Positions 36,459 through 48,145 are shown, numbered from the stretch's first letter. The stretch is 64,000 nt of DNA from Shewanella litorisediminis (GCF_016834455.1 NZ_CP069213.1:930501-994500); one strand, 5' to 3'. Notes: a model not told the origin generated them from the letters alone. Numbers and translations: made by a program.

Positions 36459-38924
36459 ATGAAAGTCATGAAGTTTGGGGGAACCTCGCTGGCCAACTGG
36501 CAGCGATTTGATATGGCGGCGGCCATAGTGGCCAAGGCGGCAAAAACATCGCAAGTCGCAGCTGTGCTTTCTGCACCAGCCACCGTGACCAACGGGTTGT
36601 TGGAAATGGTGGATGTCGCCGTAGCAGGTGGTGATTACCATGCCGTGCTTGGCCGAGTTGTCGGTGTGTTTGAGGCGTTGTTTGATGATGCGTGTCATCA
36701 CCAGGTGCCCCATTGCCGTGAAAACCTCTTTGCCGCGTTGTCCGGCCAGAAGCAGGCTTGGCAAACACGTCTTGAAGGCGTGGCTTTGCTGGGTGAATGC
36801 CCCGACGGCGTGCGTGCCGAAATTGTGGTGGCCGGCGAGCGTCTGTCCACCGAGTTGATGGTTGCCTTGATGAGCGCCCACGGGCTAAGCGCCGATAAAC
36901 TTGACCCCCGGGCGCTGTTTTTAGCCCACGGAACGCCGCTTGAGTCCGTGGTTGACATAGGTGTCAGTAAACCCAGATTCAAACAGCTGCCGCTGGACAG
37001 CAAAAGAGTGTGGGTGATGCCGGGCTTTACCGCAGCCGATGACCGGGGCCGTACTGTGACCCTTGGTCGCAACGGCTCGGATTATTCGGCAGCCGTGTTG
37101 GCGGCGTGTCTTGACGCCAGTAGCTGTGAGATCTGGACCGATGTGGATGGCGTTTACAATACCGACCCACGGGTGGTGGCCGATGCCAAGTTGCTTTCGC
37201 AGTTGTCGTATCAGGAGGCTATGGAACTGTCTTATTTTGGTGCCAAGGTTCTGCACCCGAAGACCATAGCGCCCATCGCCCAGTTTCACATTCCCTGCTA
37301 CATCAAAAACAGTTTCAATCCCGAGGCGCCGGGTACTTTGGTGTCCAACGCGGCCGATGAAACCGGTCTGCAGGTAAAAGCCATCTCCAGCCTCGACAAT
37401 CAGACCATGTTTGATGTATCAGGTCCGGGCATGAAAGGCATGGTAGGCATGGCAAGCCGCACCCTGGGAGCCATCGCCCGCGCCGGTGTGTCTGTGTCCC
37501 TCATCACCCAGAGCTCCTGCGAATATTCCATCAGCTTTTGCGTTGCAGGCAAAGATGCTTCCAAGGTGCAGTTGGCGCTGGAGCAGGAGTTTGAGCTGGA
37601 ACTCAAGAGCGAGTTGCTGGAGCCGCTGGAAATGCAATCCGGGCTGGCAATAGTGTCCCTGATTGGCGATGGCATGCGTACCCACAAGGGCGTCGCAGCC
37701 AAGTTTTTCTCGGCGCTGGCACAGGCCAGTGTGAATATCCGGGCCATAGCTCAGGGTTCTTCGGAGCGTTCTATCTCCGCCGTGGTGGAGCAGCGCAAGG
37801 TGCAAAATGCCATCGGCGCCTGCCATCAGCGCTTCTTCGATGTGCAGCAATATCTGGATGTGTTCCTGATTGGCGCGGGTAACGTGGGGGCAGGGCTGCT
37901 TGCCCAGGTGAGAGATCAGGCCGAAGCACTCAAAGAGCAGCACATCAGCATCCGCGTTTGCGGTATCGCCAACTCCCGCAAAATGCTGCTCGATGAACGC
38001 GGCATAGACCTGGCCAACTGGCAGGGGCTGCTTAATGACAGCGAAACTGGCTGCGACCTTGGCGCCATGCTGGGCTGGGCTAAAGAAAAGCAGCTGCTTA
38101 ATCCCGTGCTGGTGGACTGCACCTCGTCGGCAGCCGTTGCCGACCGTTATCTCGAGGTGATGGAAGCCGGTATGCACGTAGTGACCCCAAACAAGAAAGC
38201 CAACACCCGCGACCTTGGTTACTACCGTGCCCTGCGTGAGTCTGCCTTGAGGCACAGACGTCAGTTCCTGTACGAGACCAACGTGGGTGCGGGCCTGCCG
38301 GTTATCGATAACCTGAAAAAACTGCTGTGTGCCGGTGATAAACTCCATAAGTTCAATGGCATACTCTCAGGCTCTCTGTCGTTTATCTTCGGCAAACTGG
38401 ATGAGGGTATGAGTCTGTCGGATGCGACCGCCATCGCCCGCGATAAGTGCTTCACTGAACCGGATCCGCGGGATGACCTGTCCGGCATGGACGTGGCCCG
38501 CAAGGTGCTGATCCTTGCCCGTGAAGTGGGCATGGAGCTTGAGCTTGACGATGTGGTGGTGGACTCTGTGCTGCCGGCCTCTTTCGACGCCAGTGGCGAT
38601 GTGAACACCTTTATGGCCAATCTGCCCAAGGCGGATGCTGAGATTGCCGCCATGGTGGAAAACGCCCGCCGTGAGGGCAAGGTGCTGCGCTACGTGGGCC
38701 AGATTGATGAGTCTGGCTGCCGGGTGAGTATTCAGGCCGTGGGACCGGATGATCCACTCTTCAGCGTGAAAGGCGGCGAGAACGCGCTTGCCTTCTATAG
38801 CCGTTACTATCAGCCTATTCCGTTTGTACTGCGGGGATATGGTGCGGGTACTGATGTGACTGCGGCCGGCGCCTTCGCCGACTTGCTGCGTACCCTGAAC
38901 TGGACCCGTGAGGTAAGTTTATGA
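36459..38924 (+). CDS. thrA: ThrA, aspartokinase I / homoserine dehydrogenase I
   Basis: 821 residues, same size as E. coli ThrA. Aspartokinase ([24 protein letters not shown]), two ACT regulatory units (about 315-465), then homoserine dehydrogenase ([32 protein letters not shown]). First and third steps of Thr synthesis; feedback by Thr expected. The ATG at 36459 follows GGAG; the longer open frame starting 36381 runs through the terminator and is rejected. Confidence 0.97.
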   Translation: MKVMKFGGTSLANWQRFDMAAAIVAKAAKTSQVAAVLSAPATVTNGLLEMVDVAVAGGDYHAVLGRVVGVFEALFDDACHHQVPHCRENLFAALSGQKQAWQTRLEGVALLGECPDGVRAEIVVAGERLSTELMVALMSAHGLSADKLDPRALFLAHGTPLESVVDIGVSKPRFKQLPLDSKRVWVMPGFTAADDRGRTVTLGRNGSDYSAAVLAACLDASSCEIWTDVDGVYNTDPRVVADAKLLSQLSYQEAMELSYFGAKVLHPKTIAPIAQFHIPCYIKNSFNPEAPGTLVSNAADETGLQVKAISSLDNQTMFDVSGPGMKGMVGMASRTLGAIARAGVSVSLITQSSCEYSISFCVAGKDASKVQLALEQEFELELKSELLEPLEMQSGLAIVSLIGDGMRTHKGVAAKFFSALAQASVNIRAIAQGSSERSISAVVEQRKVQNAIGACHQRFFDVQQYLDVFLIGAGNVGAGLLAQVRDQAEALKEQHISIRVCGIANSRKMLLDERGIDLANWQGLLNDSETGCDLGAMLGWAKEKQLLNPVLVDCTSSAAVADRYLEVMEAGMHVVTPNKKANTRDLGYYRALRESALRHRRQFLYETNVGAGLPVIDNLKKLLCAGDKLHKFNGILSGSLSFIFGKLDEGMSLSDATAIARDKCFTEPDPRDDLSGMDVARKVLILAREVGMELELDDVVVDSVLPASFDASGDVNTFMANLPKADAEIAAMVENARREGKVLRYVGQIDESGCRVSIQAVGPDDPLFSVKGGENALAFYSRYYQPIPFVLRGYGAGTDVTAAGAFADLLRTLNWTREVSL

Positions 38925-39865
38925 GTTTGACCGTGTATGCCCCGGCTTCCATGGGAAATGTGGGGGTAGGATTCGATTTGCTCGGTGCGGCGCTCGCGCC
39001 TGTGGATGGCAGCTTGCTGGGTGACAGAGTCATGATTGCCCCGGCGGACAAGGGCTTAAGTCTCGAAACCACAGGCGTCTGGGCCCACAAGCTGCCTGCC
39101 AATCCGGAGGAGAACATCGTTTGGCAGTGTGCCGAGTTCTTTTTGCAGCGTTTGGGCAAGGAAGGGCTGGGCATAGCGTTGACGTTGGAGAAAAACCTGC
39201 CGGTGGGCAGTGGCCTTGGCTCCAGTGCCAGTTCCGTTGTTGCCGCGCTTTATGCCCTTAACGAGTATTTCGATAAGCCTTATGAGCAGCAGCCTCTGCT
39301 GGCGCTGATGGGCGAATTCGAGGGTAAGATCAGTGGCTCGGTGCATTACGATAACGTGGCGCCCTGTTACCTTGGCGGTATGCAACTGATGCTGGACCTG
39401 CCCGGGCGTATCTGTGAGGCCATTCCCAGCTTTGAGCACTGGTATTGGGTCGTGGCCTATCCGGGGATTTCTCTGTCCACCGCCAAGATGCGGGCGCTGA
39501 TGCCGGATAGTTACGATAAGTCAGTGGTCATCGATTTTGGCCGTCATCTGTCGGCTTTTGTGCACGCATCTTACCGTCAGGATGAAGCCCTGGCGCTTGC
39601 GGTGCTCAAAGATGTGCTGGCCGAGCCTTACCGGGCGTCAGCCATTCCCGGTTATCTTGAGGCCCGTGAGGCGCTGGCCAAACTTGATATGCTGACCAGC
39701 GGCATCTCTGGCAGTGGCCCCACACTTTTTTCAGTCACCTCCAGCCTCGAGACCGCCGAGTCGGCCAAGGCCTGGCTGGAAGCCAATTATCTCTCAGAGG
39801 GCGGATTTGCCCACGTGTGCCGCCTGGATATGCAAGGCACCCGAGTCGTAGCGAGCGAACGTTAA
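38921..39865 (+). CDS. thrB: ThrB, homoserine kinase
   Basis: 314 residues, GHMP kinase family: [15 protein letters not shown] and the ATP-binding [17 protein letters not shown] loop, with [11 protein letters not shown] near the C terminus. Overlaps thrA by 4 bases (ATGA). Confidence 0.97.
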   Translation: MSLTVYAPASMGNVGVGFDLLGAALAPVDGSLLGDRVMIAPADKGLSLETTGVWAHKLPANPEENIVWQCAEFFLQRLGKEGLGIALTLEKNLPVGSGLGSSASSVVAALYALNEYFDKPYEQQPLLALMGEFEGKISGSVHYDNVAPCYLGGMQLMLDLPGRICEAIPSFEHWYWVVAYPGISLSTAKMRALMPDSYDKSVVIDFGRHLSAFVHASYRQDEALALAVLKDVLAEPYRASAIPGYLEAREALAKLDMLTSGISGSGPTLFSVTSSLETAESAKAWLEANYLSEGGFAHVCRLDMQGTRVVASER

Positions 39866-39874
39866 GGATAAGCA

Positions 39875-41161
39875 ATGGAACTATACAATCTTAAGCACCC
39901 CGACGAGCGGGTGAGTTTTTCCCAGGCGGTAAAGTTGGGGCTGGGCAAAGACCGGGGGCTGTTTTTCCCCACCCGTATTCCGCTGCTCGACGACGTAGAA
40001 GCCTTGCTGGCACTGCCCTTTGGCGAACGCAGCAAACGTGTGCTGGGTGCCTGGCTTGCCGATGAGCTTGGGCAAGAGGTAGTGGATGCACTTGTCGACA
40101 AGGCCTTTACCTTCCCGGTCCCACTTGTGAAAGTGGACGATAAGCGTTATTGCCTGGAGCTTTTCCACGGCCCGACCCTGGCATTCAAAGACTTTGGCGC
40201 CCGCTTTATGGCCCAGTGCCTGAATGTGCTGGCCGGTGATGAGCGGCTGACCATTCTTACTGCTACCTCTGGCGACACGGGGGCTGCGGTGGCTGATGCC
40301 TTCTATGGATTGGAAAAGGTACAGGTGTGTGTGCTCTATCCCAAAGGCAAAATCAGTCTGCTGCAGGAAAAGATGTTTACCACTCTGGGCAACAACATCC
40401 ATACCGTTGCGGTTGAATCCGACTTCGATGCCTGCCAGGCACTGGTGAAGCAGGCCTTTGATGATGCCGAAGTGCGTGACGGTTTGCACTTGAACTCGGC
40501 TAATTCCATCAATATCAGCCGTTTGCTGGCGCAGATTTGCTATTACTTCGAGGCCGTGGCCCAGTATCGCAAGGATCACGTAGATGCGCCTGTTATTGCC
40601 GTGCCCAGTGGTAACTTCGGTAACCTCACGGCGGGATTCTTTGCCAAGGCCATGGGGCTGCCGGTGAAACGTTTTGTGGCCGCGACCAACAGCAATGATA
40701 CGGTACCGCGCTATCTGGCGAGTTCAAGTTGGCAGGTGAATCCCACCGTGGCCACCATGTCCAACGCCATGGATGTGGCGGACCCCAGTAATTGGCCAAG
40801 GGTCGAGACAATCGCCAGGGTCATGAACTGGTCCCTCACAGAGATTGATGGCGTGGCAATGGATGAATACCAAACCCGTGACGCTTTGCTGGCACTGCAA
40901 GCCGATGGCTACTTATCCGAGCCCCACGCCGCGATTGCGGCTGAGGCCCTAAGCGTCAGGCTTGGGAAAGACGAGCGGGGCATTTTTCTCGGCACGGCTC
41001 ATCCTGCGAAATTCAAAGATGTGGTAGACCGTGAACTGTCGTTGAACTTGCCTTTGCCTCCCGAGCTTGCGGCCGTTGCCGATAAATCTGTGTTGTCGGC
41101 CACGCTGGCACAGGACTTTGCCGCACTGAAGGCCCATCTGTTTGCAACCTTACGCGACTGA
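39875..41161 (+). CDS. thrC: ThrC, threonine synthase
   Basis: 428 residues, PLP enzyme; Lys of the Schiff base in ELFHGPTLAFKDFGARF, plus LTATSGDTGAAVADAFYG and VPSGNFGNLTAGFFAK. Makes Thr from phosphohomoserine. Nine bases after thrB. Confidence 0.97.
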   Translation: MELYNLKHPDERVSFSQAVKLGLGKDRGLFFPTRIPLLDDVEALLALPFGERSKRVLGAWLADELGQEVVDALVDKAFTFPVPLVKVDDKRYCLELFHGPTLAFKDFGARFMAQCLNVLAGDERLTILTATSGDTGAAVADAFYGLEKVQVCVLYPKGKISLLQEKMFTTLGNNIHTVAVESDFDACQALVKQAFDDAEVRDGLHLNSANSINISRLLAQICYYFEAVAQYRKDHVDAPVIAVPSGNFGNLTAGFFAKAMGLPVKRFVAATNSNDTVPRYLASSSWQVNPTVATMSNAMDVADPSNWPRVETIARVMNWSLTEIDGVAMDEYQTRDALLALQADGYLSEPHAAIAAEALSVRLGKDERGIFLGTAHPAKFKDVVDRELSLNLPLPPELAAVADKSVLSATLAQDFAALKAHLFATLRD

Positions 41162-41177
41162 GCTGGATGTCATTTAT

Positions 41178-41203
41178 AAAGGAGGCCAAAGGCCTCCTTT
41201 TTT
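41178..41203 (+). terminator. Terminator of thrLABC
   Basis: AAAGGAGGCC, loop AAA, GGCCTCCTTT, more T. Confidence 0.88.
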
Positions 41204-41297
41204 ATGAAATAAGAACCATCCGCTCATTTATCTGCAGCAATTCGGTAAAGCTTGACTAAGCTTTAGGTAAATTGCTGAAGTTACAGGATTGACTGGA

Positions 41298-43340
41298 ATG
41301 GAATCTGGTTCCGCGAACATGCTTTTCGATGCCCGTCACGCCTTGTTGGATCCACTCTTTCTTGCCGAACTGGGTAAGCTTCAGGCTCGCTTTATTCGCG
41401 GGGAGGATGTGATATTGCCTCTGTGCCGCATATTGGCTGAACAGAGTGGGGCACAGGCTGTATTGGTGATAGATGCTTCCTCGAGCAATGCACAGGAAAT
41501 GCCTGAGTCTGCCGCATGCTGGTGCCGCGACCCAGTGCGTTACCTCACCCTCTGGAAAGACGTTCGTGACTGGCCTTTCTCACATCAGGATCCCTTGGTG
41601 CATTACTGGCATAAGTTTGTGGTTTGGCCGGTCAAGCACACCGACTTGCTGGTGTTTTTCCATACCCCCAAAGATGCCTGGTTAGGCTTTTTGCAGAGTT
41701 TCAGTGAGTTGCTTGCCGATATCTTGATGGGAATATTGACGCTGCACACTGAGCATTGGCGTGAGCGTGGGGGCAGGGAGGAAATTGGCGACATAGAGAA
41801 CATCATGTTCCGCTCCATTGTCAGAAACAGCGATGATTTCATCATGGTGGTTAAGCAGTTCCACGACGGAAACAGTGAGATTGTGTACGCCAACGCCGCG
41901 GTTACTTGCATCAGTCTGTACCCACGCAGCGAACTCAAAGGCATGTCTCTGGGTAAACTCTTTCCAAAAGGCGTCCAGGCATCTGGTAACGACGTGGACC
42001 TTTACGACATTCTCTGCTCGGGCAAAGACTTTAACGGTGAGGTCTACTGCACCAAGGCCAATGGGGAATTGGCGATTTTACATTTACACGTAGTCGCACT
42101 GGAGCAGGACAGTAAAGGGGGACTGTATGCACTTATCGGCCGCGATTACACCGAATTCAAAGCCATGGAAAAAACAGTCAGCCGGGCGCAGAAAATGCAG
42201 GCCATAGGCCAGCTGGTGGGAGGGATTGCCCATGACTTCAACAATATTTTGGGGGTTTTGAAAGGTAATCTCGAGCTGATGCAGCTAAAAAATAAAGACG
42301 AACGGCTGGATAACTACCTCGCTACAGCGCTTAAATCCTGCCAACGGGGCACCGAACTCACCCGTCGGCTGTTACAGTTTTCCCGGCAAGAGCAATTTAA
42401 CGCACAGCATTGTCAGGTAAATGAAGTGATAGAGGGATTAAGAGATCTCTTTGCCAAATCCCTGACCAGCCAGGTGACGTTGAATGTGCAGGCTGCCCCC
42501 TTTACCCGGGATGTCATGGTCGATAAGGGAGACCTGGAAGATGCGCTGCTGAATCTGGTGATTAATGCCAGGGATGCCATGAATGGAGAGGGAGCCTTAA
42601 CCATTGCGACCGGTGAGTCAGAGCTTGCAGGTTATCTGCCTGGGGTCGGCGAGCGGGTACTGGTAGAGCCTGCCTGTTATGTGTGGATTTCTGTCACTGA
42701 TTCTGGCCACGGCATTCCGGCGCAGCTGCTTGATAAAATCTTCGAGCCCTTTTTTACCACCAAAGACAAGAGTAAGGGAACCGGTCTTGGACTCTCCATG
42801 GTCTATGGTTTTGTAAAGCGCTCTCGTGGCTACATGAATGTGCTCAGTACAGGACCTCAAGGTACTGAAATACGGCTTTGGTTTCCGGCAACGGCAATTA
42901 AAAGCGCGGCCTCGGCCAAGGCGTTGGTCACGGAAGCTACTGTTCCCAAGGTGAAAGGCCCGCTCAAAGCATTGCTGGTTGACGATGAACCAGAGCTTCT
43001 CAAGGTGCTGCGGGATTATTGTGAGCTCATGGGCATGGAGGTTGAAACCTTCAGTGACGGTGTCACTTTTCGAAAGAGCTTTCAAAGTAAGCCCTGTGAT
43101 GCCGGGCTACTCATTACCGATGTGCTGATGCCGGGCGGCATTAACGGGTATGAGTTGGCCAGCGAAACAATAGCAAAGCATCCCATGTCTGTGCTTTTGG
43201 TGTCGGGATTTATTGAAGATATCGGCGTGAACCGATATGAAGAAATGCCGTTCAAAGTGCTACACAAGCCTTTTGATTTACACGCATTTGCCAATGCGCT
43301 GGCTGAAGTGGGCGTCAGTTTCAAGGATACGGAGAGTTAA
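41298..43340 (+). CDS. Hybrid sensor histidine kinase with C-terminal receiver
   Basis: 680 residues, no transmembrane segment, so cytosolic. N-terminal ~155 residues are a GAF-like sensor I cannot assign; a PAS-like domain spans about 170-285. HisKA follows with the phosphoacceptor in [12 protein letters not shown] (H312), then an ATPase with [23 protein letters not shown] and GTGLGLS. A receiver with D608 ([11 protein letters not shown]) ends the protein. AGGA lies 9 bases before the ATG at 41298; the TTG at 41289 is rejected. A response regulator and hemerythrin-like gene follow. Signal unknown. Confidence 0.88.
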   Translation: MESGSANMLFDARHALLDPLFLAELGKLQARFIRGEDVILPLCRILAEQSGAQAVLVIDASSSNAQEMPESAACWCRDPVRYLTLWKDVRDWPFSHQDPLVHYWHKFVVWPVKHTDLLVFFHTPKDAWLGFLQSFSELLADILMGILTLHTEHWRERGGREEIGDIENIMFRSIVRNSDDFIMVVKQFHDGNSEIVYANAAVTCISLYPRSELKGMSLGKLFPKGVQASGNDVDLYDILCSGKDFNGEVYCTKANGELAILHLHVVALEQDSKGGLYALIGRDYTEFKAMEKTVSRAQKMQAIGQLVGGIAHDFNNILGVLKGNLELMQLKNKDERLDNYLATALKSCQRGTELTRRLLQFSRQEQFNAQHCQVNEVIEGLRDLFAKSLTSQVTLNVQAAPFTRDVMVDKGDLEDALLNLVINARDAMNGEGALTIATGESELAGYLPGVGERVLVEPACYVWISVTDSGHGIPAQLLDKIFEPFFTTKDKSKGTGLGLSMVYGFVKRSRGYMNVLSTGPQGTEIRLWFPATAIKSAASAKALVTEATVPKVKGPLKALLVDDEPELLKVLRDYCELMGMEVETFSDGVTFRKSFQSKPCDAGLLITDVLMPGGINGYELASETIAKHPMSVLLVSGFIEDIGVNRYEEMPFKVLHKPFDLHAFANALAEVGVSFKDTES

Positions 43341-43344
43341 TCAG

Positions 43345-44439
43345 ATGGAACAACTGAAAGTGTGGATTGTGGACGATGACAATGACTACTGCCATTTGAT
43401 GCGGGAGGTATTGCAGGAGGACTATGACGTCCGTCTGTTTCTGGATGCTGACTCTTACTCAAAAGCCATGGGGGCAGAAACGCCGGACATCGTCCTGATG
43501 GACATCAATTTACCCGATGTGTCGGGAATCGAATTATGCAAGTCGCTGCATACCCGGGGCATAGACAGCGCAGTTATTTTTGTGTCGGGAATGAATACGC
43601 TGGAAGAACGCCTTAAAGCCTATGAGGCCGGGGGAGTGGACTTCATCGCCAAACCTTTTGAACTCAAAGAGCTGATGGCGAAAACCAATGCGGTGGCCAA
43701 CTATCAACACAAAAAAAGGGCGCTCGCAGAGGCTGAAAGCTTCTCGCGAAACATGGCATTCCAGTCGATGAATGAGTCGTCCCAGTATGGAGCCGTATTG
43801 CAGTTTTTCCGGCAGTGCTTTTTATGTCAGGACTATCAGGCGTTGGCGGATGCCTTCTTTGGCTTGATGATGCAGCTCGATTTAAAAACTTGTCTTGAAA
43901 TCCGGGTCGATGAAACCCTGTACTTTGTGCCTGAGCACACGGCAATCAGCCCCATTGAAGCCAATATTTTTGAACTGCTTGATCACCAAGGGCGGTTGTT
44001 CGACTTTGGATCCAGAACTATCTGTAACGACAACCATGTGTCATTTCTAATCAAGAACATGCCGCTTCATGATGAGGTGTTGTATGGCCGCTTGAGGGAC
44101 GTCATCGCGGTCGTTGTTGAGGGGCTTGAGGCTCGAATCATCGATATTCAGCGCCAGCAAACCTTGCAACGTGCAGTGACAGATATCAGGCGTTTGTTGG
44201 CCGGGTTATCCGACAGCATCCATGAAAGTGATGAACAGTTTTGCCATGCGCTGTCCAATATCACCACAGAAATTCGGGCAAGCTTTCATGTGCTGGACAT
44301 GACTGAGGATCAGGAGAACTTTTTCACCGGGTTGGTTGAGCGAAACCTGCGAGAAGCCAACTCGGCGAGCAACTCCTTTTTACGTTTGCAAACCTCCTTA
44401 AAGTCTGTTGTTGCTGTATTGGAGCGCAGTACTGCATGA
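43345..44439 (+). CDS. Response regulator with GAF-like and helical output, no DNA-binding domain
   Basis: 364 residues. Residues 1-120 are a receiver: acidic pocket DDD at 10-12, phospho-acceptor D53 (LMDINLPD), K103 in KPF. About 145-275 resembles a diverged GAF-like domain with several Cys (FFRQCFLCQDYQALADAFF); 275-364 is helical, coiled-coil-like. No helix-turn-helix, GGDEF, EAL or HD-GYP motif is visible, so the output is unknown and may be protein-protein. Starts 4 bases after the hybrid kinase; likely its partner. Confidence 0.85.
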   Translation: MEQLKVWIVDDDNDYCHLMREVLQEDYDVRLFLDADSYSKAMGAETPDIVLMDINLPDVSGIELCKSLHTRGIDSAVIFVSGMNTLEERLKAYEAGGVDFIAKPFELKELMAKTNAVANYQHKKRALAEAESFSRNMAFQSMNESSQYGAVLQFFRQCFLCQDYQALADAFFGLMMQLDLKTCLEIRVDETLYFVPEHTAISPIEANIFELLDHQGRLFDFGSRTICNDNHVSFLIKNMPLHDEVLYGRLRDVIAVVVEGLEARIIDIQRQQTLQRAVTDIRRLLAGLSDSIHESDEQFCHALSNITTEIRASFHVLDMTEDQENFFTGLVERNLREANSASNSFLRLQTSLKSVVAVLERSTA

Positions 44440-44448
44440 GCTAAAAGC

Positions 44449-44491
44449 TTGATCTCTATCACGTTGGTCTTTTAAGGCCCTTTGTTATAGT
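44449..44491 (+). promoter_or_regulatory. FNR/EtrA-type site with class II promoter geometry
   Basis: TTGATCTCTATCAC (44449-44462) matches TTGAT-N4-ATCAA at nine of ten positions. TATAGT lies at 44486-44491; a start at about 44498 would put the site centre near -42, the class II activator position. Downstream gene: the hemerythrin-like protein. Confidence 0.6.
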
Positions 44492-44553
44492 GGTTAAGCG
44501 TCTGACGCTTTACTAGTATTGAATAAGGCAGGCACTGGCGAGGGGAGAGGGTT

Positions 44554-45093
44554 ATGCTCAACCGATTGATGAGGGATCACAAGCATATTGCGATATTGCT
44601 GAAGATCCTCAATAAAAAACGCATCTTACTGGAAAACGGTGAGAGCGTTAATTTTAATCTGGTTCGTGACATTGTGGAGTACATGCAAAGCTATGCCGAG
44701 CACAGTCATCATCCGCTGGAGGATGTGATTTACGAGTATTGTCTCGATAAATACCCTGATTTGCCGCGCTTGGACAGATTGAATGAAGAGCATCAGGAGT
44801 TGGTGGCGTCGTCAGCCTCATTAATGTCGACGTTGAATCTTATTCTTAACGATGTTGTGGTGGCTAAAGAAAAACTGATTGGCGATCTTTCCGGTTACGT
44901 CAGCGCACAGGAAGCGCATATGCTGTTTGAAGAGCGTGAGCTTTTTCCTATATTAGCTAAAGATCTCAAGGATGCAGACTGGCATGAAATCAACGAACGT
45001 TGTTTGAATAAACTGATGGATGACCCACTCTTCAGTGACGATGATAATCAACTGTTTGATGAACTCCGAAATTACCTCGCCCTGTCAGATTGA
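44554..45093 (+). CDS. Hemerythrin-like (HHE) protein
   Basis: 179 residues, all-helical, with the HHE pattern for a di-iron site: H9/H11 (RDHKH), H50-H53 and E56 (HSHHPLED), H80 (EEHQEL), H122 and E126 (EAHMLFEERE). Possible roles in the family: O2 or NO binding or sensing, or iron-sulphur repair. Its own promoter has an FNR-type site; it follows the kinase and regulator genes and may be the sensor or target of that pathway. Confidence 0.88.
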   Translation: MLNRLMRDHKHIAILLKILNKKRILLENGESVNFNLVRDIVEYMQSYAEHSHHPLEDVIYEYCLDKYPDLPRLDRLNEEHQELVASSASLMSTLNLILNDVVVAKEKLIGDLSGYVSAQEAHMLFEERELFPILAKDLKDADWHEINERCLNKLMDDPLFSDDDNQLFDELRNYLALSD

Positions 45094-45111
45094 CCGTGAT
45101 AACAGGACCAT

Positions 45112-45139
45112 AAAAAAGAGCGCTTAAGCGCTCTTTTTT
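45112..45139. terminator. Bidirectional terminator between the hemerythrin-like and DUF3545 genes
   Basis: AAAAAAGAGCGC, loop TTAA, GCGCTCTTTTTT. Confidence 0.88.
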
Positions 45140-45151
45140 ACAACAGGGGGA

Positions 45152-45337
45152 TTAATCCATCAGAGAATCAATGTCGTAAGCGAAGTTGGAGTCGATATCC
45201 TGCAATTCCTTCAGCAGGCGATGCTTATCCTTCAGCGCCTCGATTTCCCTCCATTTGCGTTTTTTGTTGGAGCCTTTAGAGCGACCTGGTCTTTCTACGA
45301 CTTCATCTAGCGCACTACCATAATCTAAACGATCCAT
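45152..45337 (-). CDS. DUF3545-family small protein
   Basis: 61 residues, strongly charged: a basic core (GRSKGSNKKRKWREIEALKD) then an acidic C-terminal part (DIDSNFAYDIDSLMD). GAGGTTGCC precedes the ATG. It matches my memory of the Shewanella/Vibrio DUF3545 family; function unknown. Confidence 0.75.
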   Translation of the reverse strand: MDRLDYGSALDEVVERPGRSKGSNKKRKWREIEALKDKHRLLKELQDIDSNFAYDIDSLMD

Positions 45338-45483
45338 GGCAACCTCCTGTTGTTGTATGTTTTCTCAGCAACTAAATACCACACATCGCAAACAGGGTGC
45401 AAGAATAATGTTTCAATTGTGTTAAGCAAAAATGAAACTTGGATGATCTTCGTAGAGGATTAAATAACTGACTGAATTTAAAT

Positions 45484-45510
45484 AAAAAGGCCGATAATTT
45501 ATCGGCCTTT
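45484..45510 (-). terminator. Terminator of tal-pgi
   Basis: AAAGGCCGATAA and TTATCGGCCTTT with T-run on the minus strand, 25 bases after the pgi stop. Confidence 0.85.
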
Positions 45511-45534
45511 GATTATTAAGGAGAAAACGTCTGG

Positions 45535-47172
45535 TTAAATTTGCCCTTTGCGGAACAAATTAATGAGCGCGTTACTGGAGGAGTCCAGTGCACTGGCATC
45601 TTCATCGGCGGTCAGGCGCGCCAGCACATCATTGCCCAGAGTCTTGCCAAGCTCCACGCCCCACTGGTCGAAAGAGTTAATATCCCAAATAACACCCTGA
45701 ACAAAGGTTCTGTGCTCGTACAGTGCAATCAGGGCGCCCAGTGTGGAAGGCGTCAGTTTGTCCATCAACAGGGTGTTGCTGGGCTTATTGCCTTCCATCA
45801 CTTTATGACGGGCTATCAGGGTCTTTTCATCATCACTGAGGTTGCTTGCAGCCAGTTCAGCCAGGGCTTCTTCGAAGGTGCGCCCCTGCATCAATGCCTG
45901 GGTTTGTCCAAAGCAGTTGGAGGCCAGCTGCACGTGGTGTTCACCCAGCGGATTATGGCTTTGAAGTGGCATGATGAAATCGGCTGGGATGAGGGCCGTG
46001 CCCTGATGTAGCAGTTGGTGGTAAGCATGCTGACCGTTGGTGCCTTCGCCGCCCCAAATAACAGGGCCTGTGCTGAAATCCACGGTCTCGCCATCCATCA
46101 TCACAGACTTGCCGTTACTTTCCATATCGAGCTGTTGGAAGTACGCCGGCAGACCGCGAAGGTAATGATCGTAGGTCAGTACTACATGCGATTGGGCGTT
46201 GAAGAAGTTGCCATACCACACCGACAGCAGACCCATAATGACCGGCATGTTCTCGGCCAGCGGCGCTGAGGTGAAGTGCTCATCCATGCTGCGGGCGCCG
46301 GCGAGCAGTGCGCGGTAGTTATCCATGCCAACCATCAGGGCAATGGGCAGACCGATTGCTGACCAGAGTGAGTAACGGCCGCCAACCCAGTCCCACATTG
46401 GGAAGATATTGGCTTCATCGATGCCAAAATCTGTCGCCTTGGCTACGTTTGAGGTCACAGCGGCAAAGTGTTTGGCTACATCAGCCTGCGTAGCACCGCT
46501 TTTAAGGAACCAGTCCCTGGCGCTCAGGGTATTGGTCAGGGTTTCCTGGGTGCCAAACGATTTGGATGACATCAGGAACAGGGTGGTTTCCGGGTCAACC
46601 AGCTTGAGTTTCTCTACCAGTGAGGTGGCGTCAACATTGGCAACGAAGTGACAGTTCAGTTTGCCAGTCCAGTATGGACGCAGCGCCTGGGTGACAATTT
46701 TGGGACCGAGGAAGGAGCCGCCAATACCTATGCTGACGATATCTGTGATTGCTTTGCCGGTGTAGCCGCGCCATTCGCCGGAGGTAACAGAGGCAACGAA
46801 GGATTCGATTTTATCCAGAGTGGTATGAACTTCCGGCACTACGTTGACGCCATCCACCCCCACCGCAACGCCCTTGGGAGCACGCAGCGCGGTGTGGAGC
46901 ACAGCACGCTTTTCAGTGGTGTTGATTATCTCACCATTGAACATGGCCTTGATACGCGCTTCAAGCTGAGCTTGCTGCGCCAGACCAAAGAGGGCACTGA
47001 GCACGGCATCGTTGACGCGGTTTTTGGAGTAATCCAGAAACAGGCCGCAGGCTTTCAGCGACATCTTATTGAAACGTGCGCTGTCAGTCGCAAAAAGTTC
47101 ACGCATATGGGGCAGTTTGTTGGAATATTCCTTCAGTTTCTGCCACTCAGGAGTGTTGGTAACTCGACTCAT
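45535..47172 (-). CDS. pgi: Pgi, glucose-6-phosphate isomerase
   Basis: 545 residues; interconverts glucose 6-phosphate and fructose 6-phosphate. Signatures [49 protein letters not shown] and [10 protein letters not shown]. Start at 47172 (MSRVTNT) with GGAAG upstream; the frame extends upstream only into the tal gap. Co-directional with tal, 19 bases downstream of it. Confidence 0.97.
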   Translation of the reverse strand: MSRVTNTPEWQKLKEYSNKLPHMRELFATDSARFNKMSLKACGLFLDYSKNRVNDAVLSALFGLAQQAQLEARIKAMFNGEIINTTEKRAVLHTALRAPKGVAVGVDGVNVVPEVHTTLDKIESFVASVTSGEWRGYTGKAITDIVSIGIGGSFLGPKIVTQALRPYWTGKLNCHFVANVDATSLVEKLKLVDPETTLFLMSSKSFGTQETLTNTLSARDWFLKSGATQADVAKHFAAVTSNVAKATDFGIDEANIFPMWDWVGGRYSLWSAIGLPIALMVGMDNYRALLAGARSMDEHFTSAPLAENMPVIMGLLSVWYGNFFNAQSHVVLTYDHYLRGLPAYFQQLDMESNGKSVMMDGETVDFSTGPVIWGGEGTNGQHAYHQLLHQGTALIPADFIMPLQSHNPLGEHHVQLASNCFGQTQALMQGRTFEEALAELAASNLSDDEKTLIARHKVMEGNKPSNTLLMDKLTPSTLGALIALYEHRTFVQGVIWDINSFDQWGVELGKTLGNDVLARLTADEDASALDSSSNALINLFRKGQI

Positions 47173-47191
47173 TCGTTGCTTCCCCGCATTA

Positions 47192-48145
47192 TCAGGCCAG
47201 TTTGGCCTTAAGCATCTCTTCCAGTTTGCCTTGATCGATGGCGAAATTACGGATCCCTTCGGCCAGCTTCTCAACCGCCATGGCGTCCTCGTTCATCTCC
47301 CAGCGGAACTCGGCTTCGCTCATCACAGGGCCCGGAGCAACCGTTTCTGTCGCAGGCATCAACTTACGGACCACAGGAGTGTTGCTGGCAGCCATCTCTT
47401 CGAGCAGTGACGGACCGATGGTCAGGCGGTCACAGCCGGCCAGTTCAATGATTTCGCCGGTGTTGCGAAAGCTCGCGCCCATCACCACAGTCTTGTAGCC
47501 ATGGCGCTTATAGTAGTTGTAGATGTCAGTCACAGACACCACGCCCGGGTCTTCACTGGCGCTGTAATCCTTGCCGGTAGACTTCTTGTACCAGTCTAGA
47601 ATGCGGCCAACGAAGGGTGAAATCAGAAACACACCGGCTTCGGCACAGGCGCGTGCCTGGGCAAAGCTGAACAGCAGCGTGAGATTACAGTTGATACCTT
47701 CTGCTTCCAGCTCCTTGGCGGCGCAGATGCCTTCCCAGGTAGAAGCAAGCTTGATAAGAATGCGGCTCTTGTCGATGCCGGCTTCCTCATACAGACGGAT
47801 AAGCTTGTGGGCCTTGGCGATAGAAGCGGCTTTGTCGAAAGACAGACGGGCATCCACCTCGGTGGAGATACGGCCGGGTACCAGTTTGAGGATTTCCAGG
47901 CCGATGTTGACAGCCAGTTTATCGGCGGCATCTTCAATTTGGGTGTTAAGGTCGTCGCTCTGGGTCTTGGCCCAGGCAATAGCATTGTCGATAATACCTG
48001 AATATTCGGGAATTTGTGCCGCTTTAAGGATCAATGAAGGATTGGTGGTAGCATCTTCAGGCTGAGAGCGTTTGATGGCTTCGATATCGCCGGTATCAGC
48101 GACTATGGTAGTAAAGGATTTGAGTTGCTCTAAGGTATTGGCCAT
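47192..48145 (-). CDS. tal: Tal, transaldolase
   Basis: 317 residues; non-oxidative pentose phosphate pathway. [13 protein letters not shown], Schiff-base Lys in [11 protein letters not shown], and the C-terminal [11 protein letters not shown] stretch. First gene of tal-pgi. Confidence 0.97.
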   Translation of the reverse strand: MANTLEQLKSFTTIVADTGDIEAIKRSQPEDATTNPSLILKAAQIPEYSGIIDNAIAWAKTQSDDLNTQIEDAADKLAVNIGLEILKLVPGRISTEVDARLSFDKAASIAKAHKLIRLYEEAGIDKSRILIKLASTWEGICAAKELEAEGINCNLTLLFSFAQARACAEAGVFLISPFVGRILDWYKKSTGKDYSASEDPGVVSVTDIYNYYKRHGYKTVVMGASFRNTGEIIELAGCDRLTIGPSLLEEMAASNTPVVRKLMPATETVAPGPVMSEAEFRWEMNEDAMAVEKLAEGIRNFAIDQGKLEEMLKAKLA

